64,000 bases of DNA from Cricetomys ansorgei (Eukaryota; Chordata; Mammalia; Rodentia; Nesomyidae). The translations under genes were made by a program, and so were the position numbers. Positions within the stretch are counted from its first letter, which is position 1; every line of letters starts with the position of its first letter. The notes beneath the pieces are model-generated. The model saw only the letters and a program-made list of their open reading frames with translations. It did not search any database and was not told the DNA's origin. Positions 10,483-22,392 of this stretch are shown here, one piece after another. The DNA lies in contig JAMJFZ010000289.1 in NCBI GenBank assembly GCA_026225945.1, positions 1,109,001-1,173,000 of the forward strand, in the 5' to 3' direction.

Positions 10483-12250
10483 TTACCCCCCCCCCGACAC
10501 TAATGTATATTTGGGGGAAATTGAACTGGAAAACTCCATAGGAACGATGAAGTCATTTCTACAGTTAGTTCTAATATTCCTTCACAATCCTTTACCTGAG
10601 TTAGAGTTGGAAACTTTCCCAGGCAGAACTATGGTGAACACTCTATAACAAAGACAGGAGACCCGGCTGAAAATTAAACTCTTTTGAGTTGATTTCCAGA
10701 AGGGAGTATAACACAGAGTTGGGAAGAAGAGCGAAACACCTAGCTACACACAGAATAGCCCATGTGCCCAACTCCTAAGCAACTATCACACGCCTACTGA
10801 AGAGTCAGAAGCACTCCCCGTGAGGGATGGAGCAACCCTGTGACGTCAGATCGTGATGCTGGCCGATTGTGACCACTGAAGCACCGACGAGCATTTGGGG
10901 TCCACTGGCTCCAGCACAGCAGAGAAACAGCCCTGGGAACCAGCGTACGAACGGCACGTGGACCACAGCATGCTGGACATCAGGAAGTTTGGAAGCATTG
11001 CGTGACCACGATCGGTGTCCGTGTGACAAGTGTGTCACACTCACATTATCTTTTCGCCAAATAAGAAACTGAACCCGAAAAGGATTCAAGGCTCCTAGGG
11101 GTTCTGTGCCCACAGCACACACATCCCAATTAACTGTGTACCTGCCAACTTTAGAAAAATAATGAATATTTTAAAAAAATAGTCTCGAAGCCCACAAAAA
11201 TAGGCACAGGCTTCAGGCATTGCACTTGTGGGTGCTGATCACTGTCGTGTCCCCCCATCCCAACCCCTCTTCTGATACCTGGATCTGTGAATACGGATCA
11301 CAATAGGCAGTTTTATGGGGAGATGGAGGAGAGGAGACATGAGAGGGAGAAGCTACCGGCACCTCTAAAATTCTTTAAAATCCAGATTCCGTCTCCCCTT
11401 CTGATTGAGACAGACTTTTTCTGATCTGATGTTTCCTCGCCTGGTTTCTCTGAGCGGGGCTGGAAGCCAGGCCTTCCCTCACCAGATATTTTCAAAATAA
11501 GAGCAATTCATGTTCTGCCCCTTGCTGACTTTAGCCCGAATACAAACCAGCACCCACACTGGTCAGGAGGTGAAGGTTTATGAGCAAGCTTGAGTACTGG
11601 TCAGATCTTGGATTCCATTTCCCATTGGAAGCATCTCCCTTCATCTTTTCCCCCCTCAGCCTTGTGCTCTTTCATAGCCAAGAGAACAGGGCAGGTGTAA
11701 GCACAGGCCCGGAGGGCGAAGCATCAAGGCTTGCTGTCTCAGACCTCCCATCTGCACACTCTCCAACTGGTGCCTGGAGTCCTCGGTGTGTTTTCAAAGC
11801 AGCCTATGCTTGCTCGCCACTGAAACATAAGACAAGACATGTCCTCTGCTTCGGATCGCCTGCATGATACCACTTGGCAGCCCTTCAGGATTTTATGACA
11901 AATAGTAATGAATAATTAACTAATCATTTGAGCTGCTACCAAAAGCCCGAAGACAGCAGCACTGCTCCCGCTCAGCACCACCCAGAGGGACCTTGACAGT
12001 GCTCTTCTCTTTATAAAGCTGGCCAAGACTTGAGCTCTCTGATACCTCCTGCCAGGTCGGCAGGAGACATATCCGTCTTCCTAGATTCTGCTTGTCACCA
12101 GGCTGGTCACACAAGAGGGACACAGATACAGCTGAGTGTTTTCTCAATTCTGCCACACTTCTCTGTTAGGGATCAGAGTTTTGGGGGCCCATAAGCTCTT
12201 GAAGCTTCACTAAGCGGGCATCCCCTCCTGAGACGGGTGGGGGGGCATGT
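10483..12250. other. Mostly unique DNA
   Basis: No repeat family or gene recognised. Open frames at 10805-11122 (minus) and 11580-11867 (plus) have no family resemblance or flanking signals that I can see. Confidence 0.5.
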
Positions 12251-12254
12251 GCAT

Positions 12255-12412
12255 GGACCATTTGGCACCGTCTGGTGACATTTTGATCAGCACAATTGGG
12301 AGATGGGGGTATTGTTGCTATTGGCAACTAGTGGGCAGAAGCCAGAGATGCTGTTAAGCATCATGCAGTACACAGGACAGATCTTGACAACAAAGAACCA
12401 GCTCGCCTGGAT
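12255..12412 (+). mobile_element. MER20-like hAT-Charlie remnant
   Basis: Follows the MER20 consensus: CATTTGGCA, GTCTGGTGACATTTTGAT, then CTAGTGGGCAGAAGCCAGAGATGC in diverged form, and CACAGGACAG, CAACAAAGAA. The terminal inverted repeats are gone. An ancient mammalian DNA transposon. Confidence 0.8.
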
Positions 12413-12556
12413 GTCCACCCTGCAGCAGAGTAACAGAAGGACAGGACGTGCCGCTCTACCAAGCCCCCATGTGACTAGAATGAGGCCAAGACCAAAGAAA
12501 CTTGGGCTCCCTCGAGTGGTGACTAACACTATGACAGCTAGGAACCGCCCCCAGCT

Positions 12557-12560
<4 letters not shown>

Positions 12561-12605
<45 letters not shown>
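12561..12605. repeat. (TG)n microsatellite
   Basis: About 22 uninterrupted TG units. Confidence 0.97.
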
Positions 12606-12607
<2 letters not shown>

Positions 12608-13137
12608 CAAATGAGTCATTGTATCCATCACAAAGTGTGCTTCATTTAATGGTGATAGTCATTTTGACGAATCATTAATGAGTCATTTTCTTCTCTCCAT
12701 GTTGTTAATATCAGCACAGGAGCCTTTGCATGGGCAGTAGATTGCCTTCGGATTCATCGGAAATGCATCCTTACCATTTAGAGTGTGATTCTGTGTGGCT
12801 CCTCCCTGTTTGTCTGTTTTGTTTGCCCATGGAAGCACAAGCGCACCCATTGTGTTCTGCCGTCTCCCTTTCAGAGAGAGAATTAAGAACGGTCCAGAGT
12901 AGACAGCTCTCATAGATAATCTTTTCACTGGCAGTCCTCAAGGGGAGAGGACACAGGATGGGAGGCAGCCATACTGTTCTGTCTCTACGACCCGGAATCA
13001 GAGGAAATTATACACGTGTCGGCAAAGGCTCTGCACACACGACTTGGCTGTCCAACTAAGAAACGCTTTTTAATGGGTTAAAATGTGGCTGGCCTTTTTG
13101 TTTATCTAGTAGCCTATCACCATGTCAATCCCATGTT
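12606..13137. other. Unique DNA
   Basis: No gene or repeat recognised. Confidence 0.5.
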
Positions 13138-13138
13138 A

Positions 13139-13184
<46 letters not shown>
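13138..13184. repeat. (AAT)n microsatellite
   Basis: About 15 uninterrupted AAT units, directly beside a MIR-like core. Confidence 0.97.
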
Positions 13185-13185
<1 letters not shown>

Positions 13186-13290
13186 CATACTTATTCAGTG
13201 ACTTCCACATAACAGGCATTGTGTCGTATTCATTAACATGTCTATTTCCCATAACGACCGTATGAGGTAATGCTACGGTGTTCTATGGAG
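13185..13290 (-). mobile_element. MIR fragment, antisense
   Basis: Contains the reverse-strand MIR landmarks 'aacaggcattgtgtc' and 'cataacgaccgtatgaggtaatgct', i.e. the 'ataacaaccctatgaggtaggtact' core. Confidence 0.55.
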
Positions 13291-13340
13291 GAGGGGCTAG
13301 AGAGATGTAAGTAACAGAAAAGTCAGAGAGACACTGGATC

Positions 13341-13699
13341 TGTCAGCGTTTTCGTAGCTGTGGCAAAGTACCCGGCAGAAACAATTTGAGGGAGAAGAGA
13401 CTTATTTTGGCTCATGTTTTCAAAGGGTGCAGTGCACCACGGAGGTGAAGCACGGTGCCATGAGCAGCTGTCTGTCGTGGAGGGAGCCTGCCAGGCAGGA
13501 GCAGCTCTGCCTATGGTGGCCAGTCCTTCCACGTTGGTGGCAGAGAGTAGAACCAGAAGTGTAAGGCTGTAGTCTTCAAAGGACTTCCTCCAGTGACCCA
13601 CTTGTGCCAGCTATGCCCTATAACGTCCCCAGAGAGTTCCGCCAGCTGGAGACCAAGAGTTCCAGCCAGCAGGAGACATTGCACATTCAAATCCTATCA
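13341..13699 (-). mobile_element. MT-type MaLR LTR, antisense
   Basis: Starts TGTCAGCGTTTTCGTAGCTG, the reverse of the LTR 3' end, passes 'aaagtacccggcagaaacaattt' and 'cagtgacccactt', and ends 'acattcaaatcctatca'. An old copy, MTE/MTD-like, about 360 bp and complete in length. There is no internal region beside it. Confidence 0.75.
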
Positions 13700-13834
13700 G
13701 CCAGCAAGTAGACAGCCCATGAATGCATCGCAGTCTGTTCTAAAGCATGCTGACCGCTACATCAGAATGTCAGTGAGCACAGCTCTCCAGGCTGGCCCCA
13801 TCTTACCTGTGGTGCTCTCCAGGACAGGTCTCCT

Positions 13835-13935
13835 TCCTTCCTCCTTTTCTCCCTCCCTCCCTTTCCCCTCCCCCTTTCTTTCTTGTCTTTCTTTCTTGTC
13901 TTTCTTTCTTGTCTTTCTTTCTTTCTTTTCTTCAT
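13835..13935. repeat. Polypyrimidine tract with a 13-bp tandem unit
   Basis: CCTT/CCCT-rich DNA. At 13874-13912 the unit CTTTCTTTCTTGT occurs three times exactly, then decays into CTTT repeats. It directly adjoins the tail of the antisense B1 at 13945, so it probably arose from the B1 A-rich tail. Confidence 0.95.
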
Positions 13936-13944
13936 TATTTCTTT

Positions 13945-14096
13945 TTGAGACAAGGGTTTCTCTGTTGTGACTCTGGATGTCTTGGAACTCACTCTATAGA
14001 CCAGGCTGGCCTCAAACTCCAGATTCACCTGCCTCTGCCTCCCAGTTGCTGGGATTAAAGGCGTGCACCACCATGCCTGGCCATGGGCCAGGCTGC
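13945..14096 (-). mobile_element. B1 SINE, antisense
   Basis: Near full-length B1 on the minus strand: 'gaccaggctggcctcaaactcc', 'cctgcctctgcctccc' and 'gctgggattaaaggcgtgc'. It shares the GAGTCACAACAG variant block with the other B1 copies in this window. Confidence 0.95.
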
Positions 14097-14819
14097 ACCA
14101 CAGCATCTGTGCCTTCCCAACTCCAGGCCTGCAGACTCTTTGTCTCATTAGAAATGCCCTCCACTTTCTTGCCAGCACTTCACCTTCTGGTTTTTAGCAT
14201 CTTGGCAAAGCTTTCCCTGTCCTTTCCCGTTTGAGGACTCAGGCTGTCCAGGCTTAGATGCAAGCCTTTTTGAATCCAGAGTTCCAACATGACATTGCCT
14301 AAGAAAGATAGATGCATCTCTCTTCCATTTTCTGAATTTGCAACGATGCGTCTCTCTGCTTTGCTCCCTGTCTGCAAAATAAGCCAAATGAACTGTATTA
14401 AAGGACCCAGCCCACCTCGTAGGACAGCTACCATAAATAAATGGCATGGTAAAGATGGACATTCTGTACACGTGGGTATTCCCTGATGGTCGTGCTGGCT
14501 TTTCTTTCCACCACTTTCTCTTTGCTTCTCTCTCCTCCTCCAGATGTGTTTAGTTGTGCACAGAGTGGCAGGTGGTTAGGGGAAAATGTGGCTCCCTCTA
14601 CTTACAAGTACTTTCTCCTGTAAACGTGCTAATGCAAGCACACACCGCCTGCTAAATGTGTATCTCCAGTGCAGCTCTCAGACCTCATTAGAGAAGTTCT
14701 CGGAGTAGTGGACAGCGGTTAATGCAGAAACTCACAACTGCTCCAAACGTGGAGAAAAAGTGGCTAGGGAGAGTCTGGCCACAATTAACACATTTATATC
14801 ACAACTCCTCTGAGGATTC
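14097..14819. other. Unique DNA
   Basis: No gene recognised. Several overlapping open frames at 14148-14486 on both strands show no recognisable domain. Confidence 0.5.
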
Positions 14820-15310
14820 AGGGACCATTGTGGAAGAAGAGGCAGAAGGACTGTAAGAGCCAGAGGTCAGAGAGGACCAGAGTAAAACGGCATTTTCTGG
14901 ACATAACAGGACCTCAGAGTCATGAACTCGTGGTGCCTGTGGTTGCCTGCACAAGACCCACACAAGATCCAGCCAGTCAACATTGCAGTATGGAGGGGAA
15001 GAGGAAACGAGCCCCTACCCCTAACCGTGGAGCTATGGACAGTTAATATTTCTGAGGGGCGGAGGGTCAGTTTTCCTTAAGGGTATGACCCCAGGTAGGT
15101 TGGCCATGCTCCAGTAGATGGCCCCAAACTTGGAAATGCAATGGGCAGCATGACTTAGACTCGATGTATTATTTAAAAGAAAAAGAGGTCACAAAATTGG
15201 GGGCTGGCAGGAAAGTGAGGTGCATCTGAGAGGAGTTAGAGAAGAGCAGGAATGAATATGATAGAAATACAGAGTATAAAATTCTAAAAAAATAAAAGTC
15301 TTTTAACAAA
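14820..15310 (+). mobile_element. Lx-type L1 3' end, sense
   Basis: Carries rodent L1 3' UTR landmarks in order: 'cattttctggacataacagg', 'gcctgcacaagaccc', 'agccagtcaacatt', 'gagcccctacccctaa', 'ggtaggttggccatgctccag', 'tgaatatgatagaaatac' and a terminal A-rich 'aaaaaaataaaag'. The ORF2 part is absent: a 5'-truncated copy. Confidence 0.88.
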
Positions 15311-15720
15311 TGATGACTGAAAGCCAAGAATAGGCAGATTCTATGTTTTCATAACATAACAGTGTCATAGAAGTATAATGTAAAGCAAGACATTTTAGAA
15401 CACAGACGAGGTATCAAAGTATACATCCATTGGTGGTAGGGGCACTTCTTCAGAGGGAGCCTGATGTATCAGGAACTCAGATCAGTGGGGAAACTCACAG
15501 ACGGGAACTAGGTGGAAGTCAGGAGCTGCTGCCTTCTGAGAACTTATTTTTATTGTAACTGCAGTTGTTCCAAGAATGTTGGTCACAACTTTGCCCTGGG
15601 CATGCTTCACAGAACACATACAGAGCCTACAGAGTTTCTAGTCCTTTCAACAAGAAAGAAGACTGGAGCTTGGTGTTCTATTTCATGGTAGTTATTTGCT
15701 TTACTTCGTCAAAACCTTTC
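15311..15720. other. Unique DNA
   Basis: No gene or repeat recognised. Confidence 0.5.
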
Positions 15721-15906
15721 TTTTTAAAAACACTTTATTTTTATTTTATGTGCATTGCTTTTTATGTACGTGTGTGTGAGGGTGTCAGCCCCCCAGGAAC
15801 TGGAGTTACAGACAGTTGTGAGCTGCCATGTAGGTGCTGGGAGCTGAACCCTGGTCTCCTGGAAGAGCAATCAGTGCTCTTAACCTCTGAGCCATCTCTC
15901 TAGCCC
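15721..15906 (-). mobile_element. B3-class SINE, antisense
   Basis: Reverse complement of a B2/B3 element: T-rich tail first, then 'ccccaggaactggagttacag', 'gtaggtgctgggagctgaacc', 'gagcaatcagtgctcttaacc' and 'gagccatctctctagccc'. The internal pol III boxes lie in the last part. Confidence 0.95.
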
Positions 15907-18900
15907 TGTGTTGTAGACGTTCTAAGTGCACTTGAAGCCGTATCTACATAGGACCAGTCCTTTGCTCTCTTGCCGGTGTGCGCTTTTGGTAGACATGGAG
16001 AAAAGCTGTAATCGGTGCAGTCGTCTCCACGGTCCTCAGTACAGTGCCTCTCTGCTCACATACGGCAGTAATGGACCACTGACATCCACCCTCTTCACTT
16101 GTCCGACACCATCTCGTCTTTGAGGGCGAGGCCTGTTTCGTCATGAGGTCACAGCTTCTGTCTCCATCCACGTGGTCTCAGTGTCCCTGGCTTATCAGCA
16201 TACCCCATAGGCACCCCTAGACTCTCTCAGCTGAAGGCTCCGTGGAAGATTTCCTTCGTTTCTCTCGTTTCTGAACTGGGCTCCAGTCGACTCTGCCGGG
16301 TCAACTTCCCCACAGGATCGCCCACCCACCAGTCTTTGCTTTCTTTGTTCAACCGACTCTTAAGGCATATTTCCCAGAAGTGGGTTGTGTGGCTTCTTTC
16401 TCTACCTCTGACCTTTGTCCACCTGCTGTAATGGAATCCGCAGTGTGATGCGTGCAGCATCTCTCCAAAAGCTCCCGACTGGCCTGTCCTGTGCATCCTG
16501 CGGGACTTCTGGGTCTCCTGCTTTCAATCTCATAAGGCCATTCTGGATCTTTCTTTCAACATGTCCACTCCTTTCATGAAACTCGGGAGAAAAGTTACTC
16601 GCACTGACATAGGGACCTGCAGTCTGGGACGAGCTAAAACTGTAGGATACCCTCTTGCACTTCTGCTCAGCAAGCCAGCCAATGTTCTCATCAGGAAGCC
16701 AACTTCACTCAACCTTTGATCCTGAGGAAGCAGGTGTCTGAGTCTTCTTGTGGGATTTTTCTTTGGCACCACTGGACCCAGAAATGATGATTAAGATGAA
16801 ACCCGCAGCTGGATGAGGGTTTATTTAACTCTGTAGATTAGTAGCCCAGAGTGAGTCTAGCAGGCTGAAGCCAATGTGTCAACAGGAAGGCATCACTTCT
16901 GAGGCTTTAGAGAAGAATCTATCCCTTTTCTTTTTCCAGGGTGAACAGTAACCCCCCCCTCTCTCCATTTTGTCATGTTCAAAGTCAGGGACATCAAATC
17001 TCTCTGAGATTAAAAAAAAAATTAGTGACTATACCCTTTAACAGATCTCGTAAGATGGAGCCCTGGGCAGTTGCAGTTTCTCTTGTTACGACCATAAGCT
17101 TATTACCACTTTAGTTTTCATATCTGTTGGTTTTGTAGAAACTGTATCATTACCTGAATACGAACATTTCAGGAACTGCTGTGATCAGCATTGGCAAACC
17201 AATGGATGTGGCATTCATTTTCTGTGCCTTTGGGAACGGTGCCAAACTTGTAAGCATGATAATAACAAAAAGCATAGGTGAACAACATCCCAACTGCTAT
17301 AGCCTTGCACTGTTATCTCATAATATTGTTCTATCATGCTCTGGGGGGCACCCAGTCCTGATGGTCAAGAATGTCTCACTTTTAGGGATCAGGAATTTCT
17401 ATCAACTAAAAATGCTAAGAGCCAAGGCTGTAAACCCCACAGACAAATCATTCTCTTGTGGTTGCTTCACTCTGGAGAAATTCTGCAGTTGGCTGTGTAG
17501 AAAGCTGGGTTAGCCACTACAAACCAAAGGGCGTGTTTTTGTTTCAAGCTGAAGCACTGGTTATATATGCATTTTTTACCAATTTAACTCACAAACAAAT
17601 TAAAAAAGAACCAAAAACCCAACATTTCTATTCTGATAACTATGGGACATTTTCCCAGGTGTCTTAGCGAGTCCCAATCAGTTTCCTTTGCCATTGGTGT
17701 TGTTTGGAGATGTCTGCAAAGCCCAAGAAGAAATCATCCAGAAGATATAGCCATGTGACTCCCTTGAGCCCAAGTCTCCCCTTACTGTCACTACCCTCAG
17801 GATAGCAGTGGACTGTTCTAGAAGATATCCTAATGGTTAGGTCATATTTTTGTACCATTCAGCACTCTCTACTCCAGTGATCCTCCAGCACTGGCTTAAG
17901 AGCTGATGGCGATTGCCTCAGCTAGTGTCCTGTGGGCTGCTGAGGACCACAGTCATGATCTGGTAGTGAAATGGAGTGAGATAGGGCAGAACAGAGTCAG
18001 AAGGGCTTCCACGAGGAAGTAGACCTGACGATCTGCAAGGACTCCTCCTGCTGCTGCTGAAGGGTGATCTGTGAGGTTGTGTGTGGCCAAGAATACCAAT
18101 ATAGGGTCATGCTTGGGAAGTCCATCCATTGACGATGGCCAATGGATGGCCATCCTGTTGGCCAAATCCTATTGGTTTCTTTTGAATTATTCCTTTTCTT
18201 CATCCATGTCTCTCCTCCCATGTGACTCCATTGATGGCGTTCTTTGACAGATTCCTTTATCCATGGTCTCTTTGCTGAGTATAGGTCCCTCAAGGAAATC
18301 ACAGTCTGTGAGATGTTGGGGAAAGTGAAGACCAATTACCAAACAAGGAAAGGGAAGCCGGTTAGAGAAACAGAGAGGTATGGTGTGCCACGGGACACAG
18401 AGAAGATTAGACTTAGCCGATTTGGGGGTCAAGGAGACACGCTCTTTTAGTTACTGAGGGTGTCGTGCCGAAAGAGAAGGAGAGAGGAGGTGGGATCCTT
18501 AAGCCAAAGGAACAGGGGGAAGGTGAACAGGCTGAAGTGAAGGTCTATTGTGGAGATTGGTTCTTAAAGATGATCTCGAATTCAGTATTGACAAAACGAG
18601 ATAGGAAAGGGAATGAGAAATGAGCAGCGAGGTGAGGGCAGGTCACTGACAGGCTTTGCAGTTACATTATGGAAATTGGAGTTGATTATCCTGAGGTCAC
18701 AGAGAGCAATGAAGAGATCTACAGTAGGAAGATGACATCATCAAATTTGTGCTCTAGAAAGCTCCGTCTAATTGTGGCGCTGGAAATGGATTACCTTCCA
18801 CACTCATATATTTAAGATGTAATTATTATAATTACATATAATAACATGATAACTTCACAAAATATTTCAGCTATTTTTATATCGGGTTTGAGATTTTACG

Positions 18901-18990
18901 ACTGTGTTTTCTTGCTTTCAAGACAGACGTAAAAGTCTCTGCAGCAGACGTAATCCTTTTTCAAAGAGTGTTGACATCAATTAGTCTTAG
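15907..18990. other. Mostly unique DNA
   Basis: No repeat family recognised with confidence. Open frames at 16227-16496, 17181-17513 and 17997-18335 have no recognisable domain. A perfect 10-bp inverted repeat lies at 18122-18149. Confidence 0.45.
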
Positions 18991-19880
18991 CTGAACTAAC
19001 ATCTTAATTTTGTGAATAAAGAACATATTAAAATGGTTTGAAATCCAGGAAGTACAGGGAAGAGACAGTGAAGGGGGGCTTCTGCCTGCTTCCTAGACGA
19101 GTTCTTTTTCTCCCATCCATCGATCTTGGTTTCTTGATGTTCTTCAGCAGAAATTTTGTTCTTATAAAATTGCAGGTTCATGTACTCCTTATTAGCCTTT
19201 GAAAAACCAGATGCCCGTTGTTTTTCTACCTGCTCTCTTTCCACGTGACTTTGGCATGGACATCTTTCTCTGTCAGCCTTTCCGAGCTTCTCATTCACTG
19301 CCGTGGCCGCAGAGCATGCAGTTGTGGGCCCGTCTCATAGTAACACGGTCCTTTTCCCAACAATGGGCATTCTTCATCTTTTCATTTGGCAAACAGTTCT
19401 GCAATTAATAATAATGCCATTGTCATTTCTCACACAAGCAGGTGCATCTCTAAGATAACCCCACTCCCACCCCCAGGATGGGATGGCTGGATCAGAGGAT
19501 GTGTTTCAGTAATTTTGAGCGATACTGTCACAAATTGACCCTCGTTGAATTTCTATCAGTTTATACTCCCACCAGAAATGTGTGGGTTTGTCAATTCAGT
19601 ATGTTCCCAGGCTCTGGGATTTCTGCTGTCTAATGGGGGAATAATATCATCACTCTTTAATTTTAGCTTGCATCTGCGTGCTCTAAGCAAGGCTGAGCAT
19701 CCCTCCTTGTGAATAGGATCTAGCGGGCTGTCTTGTCCTTTAACCTCTGTCCTTGTCCCACATCTTCCTGATGTGTTATTCATAAAAGACCGAATTGGTC
19801 TTTTCAAGACATTTATCGAAGTTCTTGAGATACTGAAAATCTTAATCATGTCTGTTATGTTCACTGAAAACATTTTTGTC
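18991..19880 (-). mobile_element. Ancient L1M fragment, antisense
   Basis: The 19440-19700 part follows the reverse complement of an old L1 ORF2 3' region: 'atggctggatcagagga', 'tttatactcccaccagaaatgtg', 'gcatctgcgtgctctaagcaaggctgagcatc'. The 5' part to 18991 is assigned only by composition. Very diverged. Confidence 0.6.
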
Positions 19881-19934
19881 TGGGTTTGTAATTTATCTTT
19901 GTATCTGGCTCTTTTAGCGTGAAACTTATAATTC

Positions 19935-20170
19935 TTTTTAAGAACATAATATTTTTATTAATTACTGGAGAATTTTATTCAATGTATCCTGATCACACTC
20001 ACTTCCCATTTCTCCCAGATTCACCCTCCCACCCCTGAGCCCTCCTTAAAAAACAAACAAACAAAAACAAGTCTAATTTGTGTGGCCACATCTTCGGAGG
20101 AGCATGGCCAGATGCCCAGACCCTTAAAGGACTCCGACTCCTTCCTTACCCAGACCACCCCATCCCTGAC
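19935..20170 (-). mobile_element. Lx-type L1 3' end, antisense
   Basis: Reverse complement of the same 3' UTR family as at 14820: 'tggagaattttattcaatgtatc', 'acccctgagccctcctt', an AAAC run, 'aagtctaatttgtg', 'gagcatggcc' and 'cccttaaagga'. Truncated. Confidence 0.8.
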
Positions 20171-20310
20171 TCCAGAAGCCATCAACCCTGAAGACTTCAG
20201 GGTTCAACACTTCAGAATCCTCATCAAGGAAAATGTTCAAGGACTCTCTTCAATAACTGCACGTCTGGGCTGTCTCTTTTATATTTGGCTTTTTAAAGAC
20301 TTTTCCTTTT

Positions 20311-20313
20311 ATC

Positions 20314-20355
<42 letters not shown>

Positions 20356-20506
20356 ACGTGAGTGCGGGCAGCACGGCAGCCACACAGGGGTCAGAGGACA
20401 ATTTGTGGAGGTCGGTCCTCTCTTTCCACATTGTAGATCCTGGGGATTGGGTTTCAGGTTTGACTGCAGGTGCTGTACACAGAGCTGCCTCTCATGGTCT
20501 GCTTTA
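20311..20506 (-). mobile_element. B2/B4-class SINE with TG array, antisense
   Basis: A TG array (20315-20354, about 20 units) is followed by 'ggggtcagaggacaatttgtgg', 'ggtcctctctttccacattgt' and 'ctgggattggg', the reverse of a tRNA-head SINE whose tail is CA-rich. The subfamily is not resolved. The array probably grew from the SINE tail. Confidence 0.8.
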
Positions 20507-20870
20507 AACTTCATTTTGTTTTTTATGTATCTATAGATATTAATATGCATTATGTTTGTAAACGTGTATACTTATATATTTGATTATTTTCATTTTTTTA
20601 ACTTTTGATGATATTTATAACTTTTTTATGCGAAAAGGTTTATTTGTAGGTGGTTGAATTTAGGTCTTTGGAGTCTGTTACAGTTTTAAAAGTCTTTTCT
20701 AATTTAAGTTTACAAAAAAAAATCATTACCTCCTTGACTTTAGCTAATCATCAATATTTGACAGCTTTTTTCCTATAGAAATGATCACATGGATAGATCT
20801 AATGCACTTACAGGTAACAGCTGCCATTTATTCAGCCGCAAAGTGTGAAGTCAGTCCAATTTAGTGATTT
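20507..20870. other. AT-rich unique DNA
   Basis: No gene or repeat recognised; low GC. Confidence 0.5.
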
Positions 20871-21080
20871 GCAAAGGGGTCTGGTTGGAGACTCAGTGAT
20901 TAAGAGCATTTGCGGCTCTTGCATAAAATCTGGATTCGGTTCCCAACACCCATATGGCAATTCCCAACAACCTGTGACCCCAGCTCTAGGGGATCTGATG
21001 CCCTCTCCTGGCTGGCAAAGACAACTGCGCACACACGGCACACATGCATACACTCAAGCTCACTCACTTGATAAAGAAAT
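20871..21080 (+). mobile_element. B2/B3-class SINE, sense
   Basis: Head 'tggttggagactcagtgattaagagc', then 'cccaacacccatatggcaa', 'ccagctctaggggatctgatgccctctcctgg' in pieces, and a CACACA tail. The GCCCTCTCCTGG block is the part of B2/B3 elements that resembles a CTCF motif. Confidence 0.85.
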
Positions 21081-21247
21081 CTCTAACATTGTGCAGGTGC
21101 CGACCTGTCTGAATGACTCTTCTCTTCCCACTGACTGAGGTGCCCTCTTTGATCCTTCCCTTGTAGAAATGTCTGATTTTCCAGTCTTTCCCACTTTCTC
21201 TGCCTGCCCGTTCCAGCTGTTGTTTTTCCAGTCTTCTGTCTCTCCTT

Positions 21248-21330
21248 CTATGCTGAGAATCAAAGCCAGTCTTGCACATGCTAGACGGGTGTTCCAACAC
21301 CGAGCCCCGACCCCAGCAGCTCCCCTCCTC
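21248..21330 (-). mobile_element. ID SINE, antisense
   Basis: 'gctgagaatcaaagccagtcttgcacatgctag...' and 'caacaccgagccccgacccc' match the reverse complement of the ID core derived from tRNA-Ala. Diverged. Confidence 0.65.
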
Positions 21331-22360
21331 TTTAGAGGCACATTTTCCAAGCTAGTTTCTCGACCTCTCTCATCTTCTCAGATCTGGAATCTTTTTGTCA
21401 GGAGTGGGCTATGCCTCTTGACTCATGGGCCTCACACATCTTCCCCATTAGCTCCTACCCCTGAATGTCGCTAATCCATACGTCATTCTTACTTTACCTC
21501 TCTTCAGAAATCTGCCTTGTCCTACTCTGCAAACTAAAAAGACTTATTGATGAAGCCTTGATGGTCCACCTAGCCAGATCCTCGAGGGAATCTCAACAGC
21601 CTGCCGTGTCATTCCATGGCCCTCTCCTGTCCATGAAATCACAGCTTCACCCTCCATAGTAAACACTGAATTATTCATGGCTTTTATTACTCCACACGTA
21701 TTTAACCTGAGTGACTTAGGCTTCAGAAGTATGTAATTAAACATTTAATTACATCACATTAAACCCAGATCTTTGTGGTTGGCATCGTGATACACACAGG
21801 TTTGCATTTCTCTAGACTTGCGTACTCTTTACATTTTGGTGAGTCTGCGTCATCCACCTCTATCCATTCATTCGGTCTGACACCAACTATGCCTTGCAGG
21901 TCTGTAAGCACCAGGCGCTGAGAATAAGCAGACATTTATATCAAACAAAGCTACGTTAACTAGCAACAACTAGCAAATGCCAGTTGCTAAGAGTCACATG
22001 TCTATTCCCACTCAGCTTTGTCTATGTTCTGGTGCTGCACTTCAAGACCCACTACCTTCCTGGTGAGAGGGTCAGCCTGTCTAGGACATGCAAGGGTCAG
22101 GGTACAGGACAAACAGAACTCACGCACTCACGTTTGATGGGTTATCTGCGTCTAAAATCAACAAAATAATCTCAAAGATTTAGTATTTCCACAAATACTA
22201 TTCTTGTTAGTATAATTTCCCATGTGACAAGCCAGAGATAATCTCAGCTATGTATTATTATGATGTCAGTTTCCATGTTTTGGGGAGACACCTTTCTACA
22301 AATGGCAACATATGCCTTGGTACGTACAACCTGGCTACAGACGTATCATGAAAGTCTCAG
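21331..22360. other. Unique DNA
   Basis: No gene or repeat recognised. Confidence 0.5.

Positions 22361-22390
<30 letters not shown>
22361..22390. repeat. (TA)n microsatellite
   Basis: About 14 uninterrupted TA units. Confidence 0.95.

Positions 22391-22392
<2 letters not shown>

Noticed and set aside
15118..15135. Possible CTCF site (CAGTAGATGGCCCC)
   Set aside because: It is the L1 3' UTR consensus and mismatches the CTCF core at its 3' part.
17188..17204. CATTGG/CCAATG inverted pair
   Set aside because: Only 6-bp arms; expected by chance in 64 kb.
17997..18335. 112-codon minus-strand frame with Trp-rich stretch
   Set aside because: I considered a retroviral or cellular gene remnant but found no matching motif order; neighbouring frames are open too.
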